Shown here: positions 18,285 through 25,829 of the stretch, one piece after another
How the letters are laid out: the number at the start of each line of letters is the position of its first letter
How positions within the stretch are numbered: the first letter of the stretch is position 1
Assembly: GCF_003751805.1 (NCBI RefSeq)
Contig: NZ_RKHQ01000001.1
Coordinates: 2,604,001 to 2,668,000 of the forward strand
Length of the DNA stretch: 64,000 nucleotides
Reading direction: 5' to 3'
Origin: Salana multivorans
GTDB lineage: Bacteria > Actinomycetota > Actinomycetes > Actinomycetales > Beutenbergiaceae
The notes under the pieces: generated by a model
Told to the model about the DNA's origin: nothing
The model's input: only the letters and a program-made list of their open reading frames with translations
Databases searched by the model: none
Program-made: the position numbers and the translations under genes

Positions 18285-19856
18285 ATGACAGCACGTTCCA
18301 CTGCGCCATCCGGGCGCGTGCGGCGGGGGGTCGCCGCCGCGGTGGCGACGTTCGCCGCCGTCTCGATCGCCGGGTGCGCGAGCCCCCGGACCGACGACGG
18401 CGGCGAGCGCCCGAGCATCGTGACGACGACCGGGATCCTCGCCGACCTGGCCCAGCACGTCGTCGGCGACCGGATGGACGTCCACTCGCTGGTGCCGCCC
18501 GGCGCCGACCCGCACAGCTACGAGCCGTCGCTGCGCGACGTCCGCGACGTGGTCTACGCCGACGCCGCGTTCTCCAACTACCTGCTCCTCGAGGGCCGGG
18601 CGATCATCCGGACGCTGGACGCCAACGTCCAGCCCGACGTCCCCAACGTCTCCCTCGCCGAGGAGGCGGTCAAGTACGCCGCCGAGATCATCCCGCTGGT
18701 GGAGAACGTCTCGCTCGACACCATCTGGCTCGGCATGCGGGTCAGGGGCACCGGCGAGGACCGCGGCGCCGACCGGACCTCGCAGGTCCGGCTGCGAGCG
18801 ACCGCCGTCGAGGGCCCGGGCGAGCTCGTCGCCTACCTCACCGAGACCTTCGGGACGCCGTCGTTCTACATCGACAGCTCCGACGGCATCGGCGACACGG
18901 ACGCGACCTCGCTGCCGCCGGACGCGCACACCCACATGAGCTGGGCCTTCACCGAGCCCGGCGTCTACCGGCTGACGCTGGAGGCCGACCTGCTGCTGGA
19001 GGGCCGGGACCCCGTCGCGCTGGCTCCGGCGGCGACGGTGACCTTCGCGGTCGGCGTCGACCCGTACGCGGAGCTGGGCGAGGACGTCACGGTCCTCGGC
19101 TCCGGGCACGCCGACGTCACGGTCGACCTGGACGAGGGCGAGATCTACCTCTACTCCGACCCGCACGGCGGGGGCGACGCGACCCAGCGGGTCCTGCCGG
19201 CCGACGAGGTCGTCGTCGAGGTGCCGACGAAGGCGCTGCACGAGCTCCCCGCCGGCAGCCAGTACCGCTTCCTCGGTCCGCCGGGCGAGCAGGTCTACCA
19301 GCTCCCGCAGGCGGTCCTCGGCGCGCACGTCCACGGCGAGATCGACCCGCACCTGTGGCAGGACGTCGGCAACGCGCAGGCCTACGTCGAGATCATCCGG
19401 GACACCGTCATCGGGATCGACCCCGAGGGCGCCGACCACTACCGGAGCAACGCGGCCGCGTACCTGCTGGAGCTGGCCGACCTCGACGCCTACGTCCAGG
19501 CGAGGATCGACGACATCCCGCCCTCCCGGCGCCACCTCGTGACCACCCACGACGCCTTCGGGTACCTCGGGTCGGCCTACGGCATCGACATCGCGGGGTT
19601 CGTCACCCCGAACCCGTCGACCGAGCCGAGCATCCAGGAGCGGCGGCGGCTGGTCGAGACGATCCAGAACCTCCACGTCCCCGCCGTCTTCCTCGAGCCC
19701 AACCTGATCGCCAGGTCCAGCACGCTGACCGAGATCGCCGGCGAGCTGGGCGTGCGCGTCTGCCGGATCTACGGCGACGCCTTCGACGACGAGATCACGA
19801 CCTACACGGCGATGATGCGTTTCAACGCGGACTCGCTCCACGACTGCCTTTCCTAG
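18285..19856 (+). CDS. Zinc-type ABC transporter substrate-binding lipoprotein with inserted M-like domain
   Basis: A 523-aa lipoprotein (lipobox SIAGC, Cys31). The flanks are a cluster-9 (ZnuA/TroA) binding protein: TTTGILADLAQHVVGD then DPHSYEP with His77; GEIDPHLWQD with His356; TTHDAFGYLG with His422, the expected zinc ligands. Family members are about 300 aa; the extra about 205 residues (142-350) lie just before GEIDPHLW, where ZnuA proteins carry a His-rich loop. The insert resembles the M domains of the neighbouring surface proteins: VEGPGELVAYL and HTHMSWAFTEPGVY (His215/217) come first, then GSGHADV (His275) and a VYQLPQ segment, i.e. the two halves in reversed order. It fits the family I recall as TIGR03772. 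Good GGGAGG site before ATG 18285. Confidence 0.88.
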   Translation: MTARSTAPSGRVRRGVAAAVATFAAVSIAGCASPRTDDGGERPSIVTTTGILADLAQHVVGDRMDVHSLVPPGADPHSYEPSLRDVRDVVYADAAFSNYLLLEGRAIIRTLDANVQPDVPNVSLAEEAVKYAAEIIPLVENVSLDTIWLGMRVRGTGEDRGADRTSQVRLRATAVEGPGELVAYLTETFGTPSFYIDSSDGIGDTDATSLPPDAHTHMSWAFTEPGVYRLTLEADLLLEGRDPVALAPAATVTFAVGVDPYAELGEDVTVLGSGHADVTVDLDEGEIYLYSDPHGGGDATQRVLPADEVVVEVPTKALHELPAGSQYRFLGPPGEQVYQLPQAVLGAHVHGEIDPHLWQDVGNAQAYVEIIRDTVIGIDPEGADHYRSNAAAYLLELADLDAYVQARIDDIPPSRRHLVTTHDAFGYLGSAYGIDIAGFVTPNPSTEPSIQERRRLVETIQNLHVPAVFLEPNLIARSSTLTEIAGELGVRVCRIYGDAFDDEITTYTAMMRFNADSLHDCLS

Positions 19857-19863
19857 GAGAACC

Positions 19864-20946
19864 GTGCCCCCCGCCACTCGCTCCATCGGCGCGCCCGCCG
19901 CGCTGCTCATCGCGTCCGTCGCCCTGCTCGCGGTCCCGGCCGCCCTGCTCACCGCCCCGGCGAGCGCCGCGCCGGCCGACCCGCTCGTCCAGACCGTCGC
20001 GCCCGACGAGGCGACGGGGGAGGGACGGGTGGTCATCAGCAGCGGCCACGTCGACCTCGGCCCCCGGATGATCGACGGCCGGTGGACGTTGCAGCTGCGC
20101 GACGACACGCTCGCCCCGCCCGTGTGGCGCTCGCTCGACGACGTCGTCCTCCAGCTGCCCGACTCCTCGATCCTGCCCGCGCCCGACGACGTCCAGTTCG
20201 ACTTCATCGACGCCGCCCCGGGCAGCGACGTCTGGGTGATCCCGCAGACGCAGAACACCGCGGTGGTCTGGGCCGGCTGGAACAGCCAGCACCCGTCGGC
20301 GGTCGAGGTGATGGGCGGCGGCATGACGCTGCGCCTGCTCGACGTCGAGGGGCCCGGCCAGTTCACGCTGTTCCTGCAGAGCGGCAACTTCGACCCGGCC
20401 CAGCTCCTGTGGGACTCGGGCGTCGACGGGCCGCAGGACATCTGGGCGCTGACCAACACGCACGTCCACGGCAACTGGGTCTTCACCGAGCCCGGCGTCT
20501 ACCTCCTGGACGTCGAGGTGCTGGCCGACCTGGCCGACGGGACGGTGGCGAGCGACCGGGAGACGCTGCGGATCGCGGTCAGCGACGCGACGGACCCCGA
20601 GGACGCCTTCGGGGCCGGTCTCCCCGGGGCGGACGAGGCCGGGTCGGGGTCGCCCGGCCGGCCGACCGACGGCGCGTCGGGGGCCTCGGGGTCGACGGAC
20701 GCGGGCGACGCCACCGGGTCCGGAACGGACGACCCGGCATCGGCGTCCTCCGCGTCGGCGCCCTCCGCCGAGGACGTGTCCGATGGGAGGTCCGACGGTG
20801 CCTCCGGTGTGCCGACGGCCGCGGTCATCGCGGGCGGTGCCGTCGTGCTCGTCGGCGCGGCCGTCGCGGCGAGCGCGGCGCGCGCCCGCGGGGCGCGGCG
20901 TCAGGTCGAGGGTGACGTCGAGCCGGACGGGGACCCGCGTGAGTGA
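19864..20946 (+). CDS. Second surface protein of the zinc locus, single M domain, C-terminal membrane anchor
   Basis: A 360-aa exported protein. A signal peptide ends near residue 35 (APASA). One M-type domain (about 50-240) has GHVDLGP (His62) and THVHGNWVFTEPGVY (His200/202), most like the third domain of the large anchored protein. A Ser/Gly/Asp-rich, low-complexity stalk (about 250-315) leads to a single transmembrane helix (AAVIAGGAVVLVGAAVAASAA) and a basic/acidic tail. There is no LPXTG, so it is membrane- rather than wall-anchored. I infer a relay between the wall protein and the lipoprotein. GTG 19864 follows AGGAGA. The ATPase gene starts inside its 3' end. Confidence 0.82.
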   Translation: MPPATRSIGAPAALLIASVALLAVPAALLTAPASAAPADPLVQTVAPDEATGEGRVVISSGHVDLGPRMIDGRWTLQLRDDTLAPPVWRSLDDVVLQLPDSSILPAPDDVQFDFIDAAPGSDVWVIPQTQNTAVVWAGWNSQHPSAVEVMGGGMTLRLLDVEGPGQFTLFLQSGNFDPAQLLWDSGVDGPQDIWALTNTHVHGNWVFTEPGVYLLDVEVLADLADGTVASDRETLRIAVSDATDPEDAFGAGLPGADEAGSGSPGRPTDGASGASGSTDAGDATGSGTDDPASASSASAPSAEDVSDGRSDGASGVPTAAVIAGGAVVLVGAAVAASAARARGARRQVEGDVEPDGDPRE

Positions 20947-21703
20947 GCCGGAGCTGCGCGTCGAGGACCTGGCCGTCGAGCTCGGCGGGCGCGAGGTCCT
21001 GCGTGAGGTCACGCTCGAGGTCTCGGGCGGCGAGCTGGTCGGCCTCATCGGCCCCAACGGCGCAGGCAAGACGACCCTGCTGCGCTCGACCCTCGGGCTC
21101 GTCCGGGTGCGCTCGGGCACGATCCGCGTGTCCGGCCGGACCCCGAACCTCGGGCGCCGCAGCGTCGGCTACGTCCCGCAGCGGCACGAGTTCGCGTGGG
21201 ACTTCCCGATCAGCGTCGAGGACGTGGTGCTCTCCGGGCGGGTCGGCGTCATCGGCTGGGGTCGTCGCCCCGGCGTCGAGGACTTCCGCGCGGCCCGCGA
21301 CGCCCTGGAGCGCGTCCAGATGCACCACCTGCGCGCGCGGCCGGTCGGCCAGCTCTCGGGCGGTCAGCGTCAGCGCGTCCTCGTCGCGCGGGCGCTGGCC
21401 CTGCGGCCGCGGCTCCTCCTGCTCGACGAGCCGTTCACGGGGCTGGACATCCCGACCCAGGAGCTGCTCATGGACCTGTTCACCTCGCTGGCGGGCGAGG
21501 GTCGGGCCCTCCTCATGACCACCCACGACCTCGCCGGAGCGCTCGTGAGCTGCGACCGCCTCTACCTCGTCAACCGGAGCGTCGTCGCCGCCGGTCGGCC
21601 CGAGGACCTCACCGACCCCCGGATCTGGATCGACGCCTTCGGCTTCCGGCCCGGGTCCCCGCTGCTGACCACGATCGGGGTGACCGGTGCTGACGTTCGG
21701 TGA
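20939..21703 (+). CDS. Zinc-type ABC transporter ATP-binding protein (anchored-repeat type)
   Basis: The 254-aa ATPase powers import through the adjacent permease. It has Walker A GPNGAGKTT, the Q-loop region GYVPQRHEFAWDFPI, signature LSGGQRQRV, Walker B LLLLDEPFTGLD and switch TTHDLAG. This matches ZnuC/MntB-like cluster-9 ATPases. GTG 20939 overlaps the previous gene's stop (GTGAGTGA). It matches the subgroup I recall as TIGR03771, defined by association with anchored repeat proteins. Confidence 0.93.
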   Translation: MSEPELRVEDLAVELGGREVLREVTLEVSGGELVGLIGPNGAGKTTLLRSTLGLVRVRSGTIRVSGRTPNLGRRSVGYVPQRHEFAWDFPISVEDVVLSGRVGVIGWGRRPGVEDFRAARDALERVQMHHLRARPVGQLSGGQRQRVLVARALALRPRLLLLDEPFTGLDIPTQELLMDLFTSLAGEGRALLMTTHDLAGALVSCDRLYLVNRSVVAAGRPEDLTDPRIWIDAFGFRPGSPLLTTIGVTGADVR

Positions 21704-22577
21704 GTTCCTCCAGGACCTGGCCAACCCGATGCTGTCCTTCCTACCGAAGGCGCTGCTCATCGCCGTGATGTCGAGCGTGATCTGCGGCGTCATCGGCTGC
21801 CACGTCGTGCTGCGCGGGATGGCCTTCATCGGGGACGCGGTGGCCCACGCCGTCTTCCCCGGTCTCGCGGTCGCGTTCGTCCTGCAGGGCTCGCTCGTGC
21901 TGGGCGGCATGGTCGCGGGCGTCGTCACGGCGATCCTGGTCGCGGTGTTCTCGCAGAACCGGCGGCTCAAGGAGGACTCCGTCATCGGGATCTTCTTCGC
22001 CGCGGCGTTCGCGCTCGGCATCGTCGTGATCTCCCGCTCGCCCGGCTACTCGGGATCGCTGCAGAGCTTCCTGTTCGGCTCGATCACGGGCATCCCGGAC
22101 TCCGACCTCTACGTCGTGGCGATCGCGGGCGCCGTGCTGCTCCTGCTCTGCTTCCTCCTGCACTCCCAGCTCGTCGCCGTCAGCCTCGACCGCGAGATGG
22201 CCCGGGCGACGGGGCTGCCCGTGTTCGGCCTCGACCTCGTGCTCTACGTCATGGTCACGGTCGCCGTCGTCGTCTCCGTCCAGACGATCGGGAACATCCT
22301 GGTGCTCGCGCTGCTGGTGACGCCGGCGGCGACGGCGCGGCTGCTCACCGACCGCCTCGGCGTCATGATGGCGCTGGCGCCGGCCATCGGCGCGGTCTGC
22401 GCCGTCGTCGGGCTCTACCTGTCCTGGTCCGTCGACCTGCCGACGGGCGGCACCATCGTGCTGACCGCGACGGCGGTGTTCCTCCTCGTCTGGCTGCTCG
22501 CGCCGCGGCACGGGCTGCTCGGTCGGTACCTCGCGCGGCGGGCCGCACCGCGGGAGGCACTCCGTCGGGCGGCCTGA
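21687..22577 (+). CDS. Zinc-type ABC transporter permease (anchored-repeat type)
   Basis: A 296-aa ABC-3 family integral membrane permease with about eight hydrophobic helices (first LPKALLIAVMSSVICGVIGC, last LTATAVFLLVWLLA). It contains family segments VVLRGMAFIGDAVAHAVFPGLA and TIGNILVLALLVTPAATARLL, characteristic of ZnuB/TroC proteins. GTG 21687 overlaps the ATPase gene by 17 nt, so the two are tightly coupled. It ends the locus. The subgroup would be TIGR03770 from memory. Confidence 0.93.
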   Translation: MLTFGEFLQDLANPMLSFLPKALLIAVMSSVICGVIGCHVVLRGMAFIGDAVAHAVFPGLAVAFVLQGSLVLGGMVAGVVTAILVAVFSQNRRLKEDSVIGIFFAAAFALGIVVISRSPGYSGSLQSFLFGSITGIPDSDLYVVAIAGAVLLLLCFLLHSQLVAVSLDREMARATGLPVFGLDLVLYVMVTVAVVVSVQTIGNILVLALLVTPAATARLLTDRLGVMMALAPAIGAVCAVVGLYLSWSVDLPTGGTIVLTATAVFLLVWLLAPRHGLLGRYLARRAAPREALRRAA

Positions 22578-22725
22578 TCGGCCCGAGGTGGCCGGTCGCG
22601 GGCGGCGGCACCGCGGCTAGGATCGACGCCGGCCCGCACGCGGCCGGCCGGCTGCCGCTCGCGGCGGCGGCCACGTCCGCGGCCCGTCGGGTCGGAGGCG
22701 GATCCATCACGAACTGGAGGAGCAC

Positions 22726-23283
22726 GTGCCCAAGCTGATGATCGTGGTCGGCAGCGTCCGCGAGGGCCGGATCGGTCTGCCGATCGCCGAGTGGGTGCGG
22801 CGCGCGGCGCAGGCCGACGGCCGCTTCGAGGTCGACTTCGCCGACCTCGCCGAGATCGCGCTCCCGCTGATGGACGAGCCGAACCACCCGCGACTGCGGC
22901 AGTACACGAAGCGGCACACGATCGAGTGGAGCGAGCGCGTCGACGCCGCCGACGCGTTCCTGTTCGCCTTCCCGGAGTACAACTACAGCTTCGGCCCCGC
23001 GATCAAGAACGCGCTCGACTACCTGCACGAGGAGTGGAACCGCAAGCCGGTCGGCTTCGTCAACTGGGGCGGCAACTCCGGCGGGACGCGGGCGCAGACG
23101 GCGCTGCGCCCCGTCGTCGGCGCGCTCGGCATGGTGATGACGAAGGGGAACGTCGAGATCAACGTCCCCCAGCGCCAGCTCACGGACGGCGTGTTCGAGC
23201 CGAACGAGCAGCAGGCGCAGGTGCTCGGGCTCCAGCTCGACGACCTGCTGGCGCTGCACCGGGCGCTCCAGCCGCTGCGCTGA
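22726..23283 (+). CDS. NADPH-dependent FMN reductase
   Basis: A 185-aa flavodoxin-fold protein reducing FMN or quinones with NAD(P)H. It starts with KLMIVVGSVREGRIG (phosphate-binding loop) and contains FPEYNYSFGPAIKNALDYL, the family's flavin-binding signature, and WGGNSGGTRA. GTG 22726 follows a GGAGGAG site, and a TAGGAT box lies about 110 nt upstream. The physiological acceptor is unknown. It converges with the PfpI-like gene. Confidence 0.88.
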   Translation: MPKLMIVVGSVREGRIGLPIAEWVRRAAQADGRFEVDFADLAEIALPLMDEPNHPRLRQYTKRHTIEWSERVDAADAFLFAFPEYNYSFGPAIKNALDYLHEEWNRKPVGFVNWGGNSGGTRAQTALRPVVGALGMVMTKGNVEINVPQRQLTDGVFEPNEQQAQVLGLQLDDLLALHRALQPLR

Positions 23284-23313
23284 GGGGCGCGGCTCGGCTC
23301 TCGGTCGGCGCGG

Positions 23314-24006
23314 CTACAGCAGCTCGGCGACCTTCCGCGCCGTCGCCTTGGCCGACCCGGGGTTCTGCCCCGTGACCAGCCGGCCGTCGACGACCGCGTG
23401 CGGGACGAACGGGAGCAGCGCCTTCTCGTAGAGCGCGCCGCGCTCCTTCGCCGCCTCCTCCGCGTTGTAGGGGACGAGCCCGTCGACGCGCGCGAGCTCC
23501 TCCTCGCGCCAGGAGAAGCCCGTCATCCGGCGTCCGGCGATGAGCAGCGAGCCGTCCGACAGCCGGGTGTTGAGCAGACCGCAGTAGCCGTGGCAGACGG
23601 AGGAGACGACGCCGCCGCGCTCGAAGACCTCCCGGGTGATCCGCTGAAGGCCAGCGCAGTCCGGGAAGTCGTACATGACGGCGTGGCCGCCCGTGAAGTA
23701 GATGGCGTCGACGTCGGCCGCGTCGACGTCGTCCGGGCCCGCGGTGTGCTCGAGCAGGGCCATCCTCTCGGGGTCGGCGCGCCAGGCCCTGGCCGTCCGG
23801 TCGTAGCTCGGGAACCTCAGCGAGCGCGGCTCGAGCGGGGCAGGCCCGCCGGCTGGGCTGACGATCCGCTGCTCGAACCCGTGCTCGGCGAACACCTCCC
23901 AGGCGTGGGTGAGCTCCGACAGCCACAGCCCGGTCGGGTGGTCGGGCTCGTCGTAGTGGCCGACGTTGGTGACGACGTGCAGGATGCGCCGGGTCGTGCG
24001 GGTCAT
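23314..24006 (-). CDS. DJ-1/PfpI family protein
   Basis: A 230-aa class-I glutamine-amidotransferase-like protein. The nucleophile elbow SVCHGYCGLL supplies the catalytic Cys, with YFTGGHAVMYDFP upstream and the Hsp31-like start ILHVVTNVGHY. Relatives act as glyoxalases, deglycases or chaperones. ATG 24006 overlaps the stop of the tetR gene (ATGA), so it is the second gene of that operon and probably under TetR control. Confidence 0.85.
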   Translation of the reverse strand: MTRTTRRILHVVTNVGHYDEPDHPTGLWLSELTHAWEVFAEHGFEQRIVSPAGGPAPLEPRSLRFPSYDRTARAWRADPERMALLEHTAGPDDVDAADVDAIYFTGGHAVMYDFPDCAGLQRITREVFERGGVVSSVCHGYCGLLNTRLSDGSLLIAGRRMTGFSWREEELARVDGLVPYNAEEAAKERGALYEKALLPFVPHAVVDGRLVTGQNPGSAKATARKVAELL

Positions 24007-24653
24007 GCGCTGCTCTCCTCCGGGACGCGGCTCGGTGTCCGCGCGGCCGCGTCGTCGGTCGACGACGCCGTTGCGGGGGTTGAGAAGACCGTGCGCAGCG
24101 CGGCGATCGAGCCGCGCACCCGCTCGGCGACCTCCCGCGTCGAGCCGGACGGCAGCTTCCCGTCGAGGTGGAGGAACGCGAGCCCGTGCGTCACGGACCA
24201 CAGCGCGGTCGCGAGCGCATCGTGGTCGGCGTCGGGGAACAGCCCGCGCAGCGAGCCGGCCAGCAGCTCGCGCAGCTCGGCGGCGGCGAGGACGCGCTCG
24301 TCGTTGCCGTCGTCGCACTCGCGGCCGAACATCAGCGTGAACAGCGCCGGGCGCTCGAGCGCGAAGAGGACGTAGGCGACGGCGAACTCCACCAGCTCGT
24401 CCTCGGACGCGGCGGGGGAGCCGTCGAGCGAGAGTCGCAGCCGCAGGTCGCGGAAGCCCTGGACCGCCAGTGCCGACTCCAGCGCCTCGCGGTCGGCGAA
24501 GTGCCGGTAGGGGGCGGTCTGGGACACCTCGGCCCGCCGGGCGACCGCGCGCAGCGAGAACGGCTCGCCGGCCTCGAGCATCGCCATGGCCGCCCGGAGC
24601 AGGGCCGACCGGAGGTCGCCGTGGTGGTAGGCCTCACGCGTTGTCGTCGGCAC
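24003..24653 (-). CDS. TetR/AcrR-family transcriptional regulator
   Basis: A 216-aa repressor. The N-terminal helix-turn-helix (HGDLRSALLRAAMAMLEAGEP then SLRAVARRAEVSQTAPYRHFADREALESAL) is typical of TetR proteins with a WHG-type C-terminal ligand domain. It is cotranscribed with the downstream PfpI-like gene, which suggests response to a reactive aldehyde or similar ligand; that is inference. A TACGCT box and the motif ATGT-N11-ACAT at about 24678-24696 lie upstream and could be promoter and operator. Confidence 0.87.
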   Translation of the reverse strand: MPTTTREAYHHGDLRSALLRAAMAMLEAGEPFSLRAVARRAEVSQTAPYRHFADREALESALAVQGFRDLRLRLSLDGSPAASEDELVEFAVAYVLFALERPALFTLMFGRECDDGNDERVLAAAELRELLAGSLRGLFPDADHDALATALWSVTHGLAFLHLDGKLPSGSTREVAERVRGSIAALRTVFSTPATASSTDDAAARTPSRVPEESSA

Positions 24654-24752
24654 GGATCACGTCCCTCGCTCGGTCGAATGTGAGCAGCGTAAACATCTCC
24701 GGATCACGGGGCAAGGCCGTGAGATCGCGCCGGGCGTCCGCCACGCCGACGC

Positions 24753-25751
24753 TCATCCGCGCCCGGGCGACCCCGTGAGGCGCGTGACGACCGAGGCGCC
24801 CCCGTCGTCGGGCTCCGCGAGCCGGTCGGCGACGCCGTGGATCAGCTCCTGCAGCGCGGCGTTGGCCGGGGCCGGCACCATGTCGCAGCGTCGAGCGATG
24901 CTGACCGTCCGCCGGAGCGCCGGGTCGGCCAGGGGCGCGGCGCGCAGGCGCGGGTGCAGGGCCGCGACCATCGCCGGCACCACCGCCACGCCGATCCCGC
25001 GCTCGGCGAAGCGCAGCGCGGCATCCATCTCGGCTCCCTCGACGGCGACGAGTGGTGCGAGCCCCTCGGCGCGGAACGCCGCGTCCATCGCGACGCGCAG
25101 GTCGTAGCTCTCGGGGAAGGCCACCTGTGGCACCCGGGCCAGGTCGCGCAGCTCGACCGCGGCGTGCGCCGCGTCACCCGTGGCGCTCGCGTCACCAGTG
25201 GCGTCCGCGAACGGATCGTCGGCCGTCGCCGCCCACACCACCACCAGGCCCTCGCTGAGGATCGGCTCGAGCTCGAGCACGGCGCGGGCCGCGCCCGAGG
25301 AGACGCTCGTCACGATCAGCGCGAGGTCGAGCGTGCCCTCCATGAGCGAGGCGACCAGGGTGTGCGATCCCCGCTCCAGGATCTCGATGTCGATCCCGGG
25401 GTAGCGCCCGTGGAACTCGGCGAGCACGTCGGCGACGAGACTGAGGCACAGCGTCGGCGTCGCGCCGATGCGGATCCTGCCGCGACGCAGTCCCGCGAGC
25501 TCGGCCATCTCCTTGCGCGCCGTCTCGGCGTCGGCAAGCATCCGGCGGGCGAGGGGGAGCAGGCGCTCGCCGGCGGCCGTCAGCGCGACGTTGCCGCGGG
25601 TCCGGTGGAGGAGCTCGACGCCGAGCTCGGCCTCGAGGGTGGAGATCTGCCGGCTCAGCGTCGGCTGCGCGACGTGCAGCAGCTCGGCCGCGCGGGTGAA
25701 GTGCCTGGTCGCGGCGACCTCGACGAAGCCGCGCAGCTGATCGAGATTCAT
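24753..25751 (-). CDS. LysR-family transcriptional regulator
   Basis: A 332-aa regulator. The winged helix is at the N-terminus (MNLDQLRGFVEVAATRHFTRAAELLHVAQPTLSRQISTLE read in two parts), then a periplasmic-binding-like sensor domain. The long frame upstream in the same phase is not coding. ATG 25751 follows TACGCT (25759-25764) at 7 nt, so the message is probably leaderless. It diverges from the flavoprotein gene across 78 nt containing a dyad, the classical LysR layout. Confidence 0.9.
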   Translation of the reverse strand: MNLDQLRGFVEVAATRHFTRAAELLHVAQPTLSRQISTLEAELGVELLHRTRGNVALTAAGERLLPLARRMLADAETARKEMAELAGLRRGRIRIGATPTLCLSLVADVLAEFHGRYPGIDIEILERGSHTLVASLMEGTLDLALIVTSVSSGAARAVLELEPILSEGLVVVWAATADDPFADATGDASATGDAAHAAVELRDLARVPQVAFPESYDLRVAMDAAFRAEGLAPLVAVEGAEMDAALRFAERGIGVAVVPAMVAALHPRLRAAPLADPALRRTVSIARRCDMVPAPANAALQELIHGVADRLAEPDDGGASVVTRLTGSPGRG

Positions 25752-25758
25752 GATCCAT

Positions 25759-25822
25759 AGCGTATCCGTATCGTCACGCTCCAAACTATGCATTGGAGTA
25801 ATCGAGCGAGGATACCTAGCGT
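25759..25822. promoter_or_regulatory. LysR/flavoprotein divergent control region
   Basis: TACGCT (minus, 25759-25764) and TAGCGT (plus, 25817-25822) are leaderless -10 boxes for the two divergent genes. Between them CTCCAA-N8-TTGGAG (25779-25798) is a perfect inverted repeat. The right arm TTGGAG lies 18 nt before TAGCGT and could double as the -35. I infer it is the LysR operator. Confidence 0.6.
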
Positions 25823-25829
25823 GGGCCGG

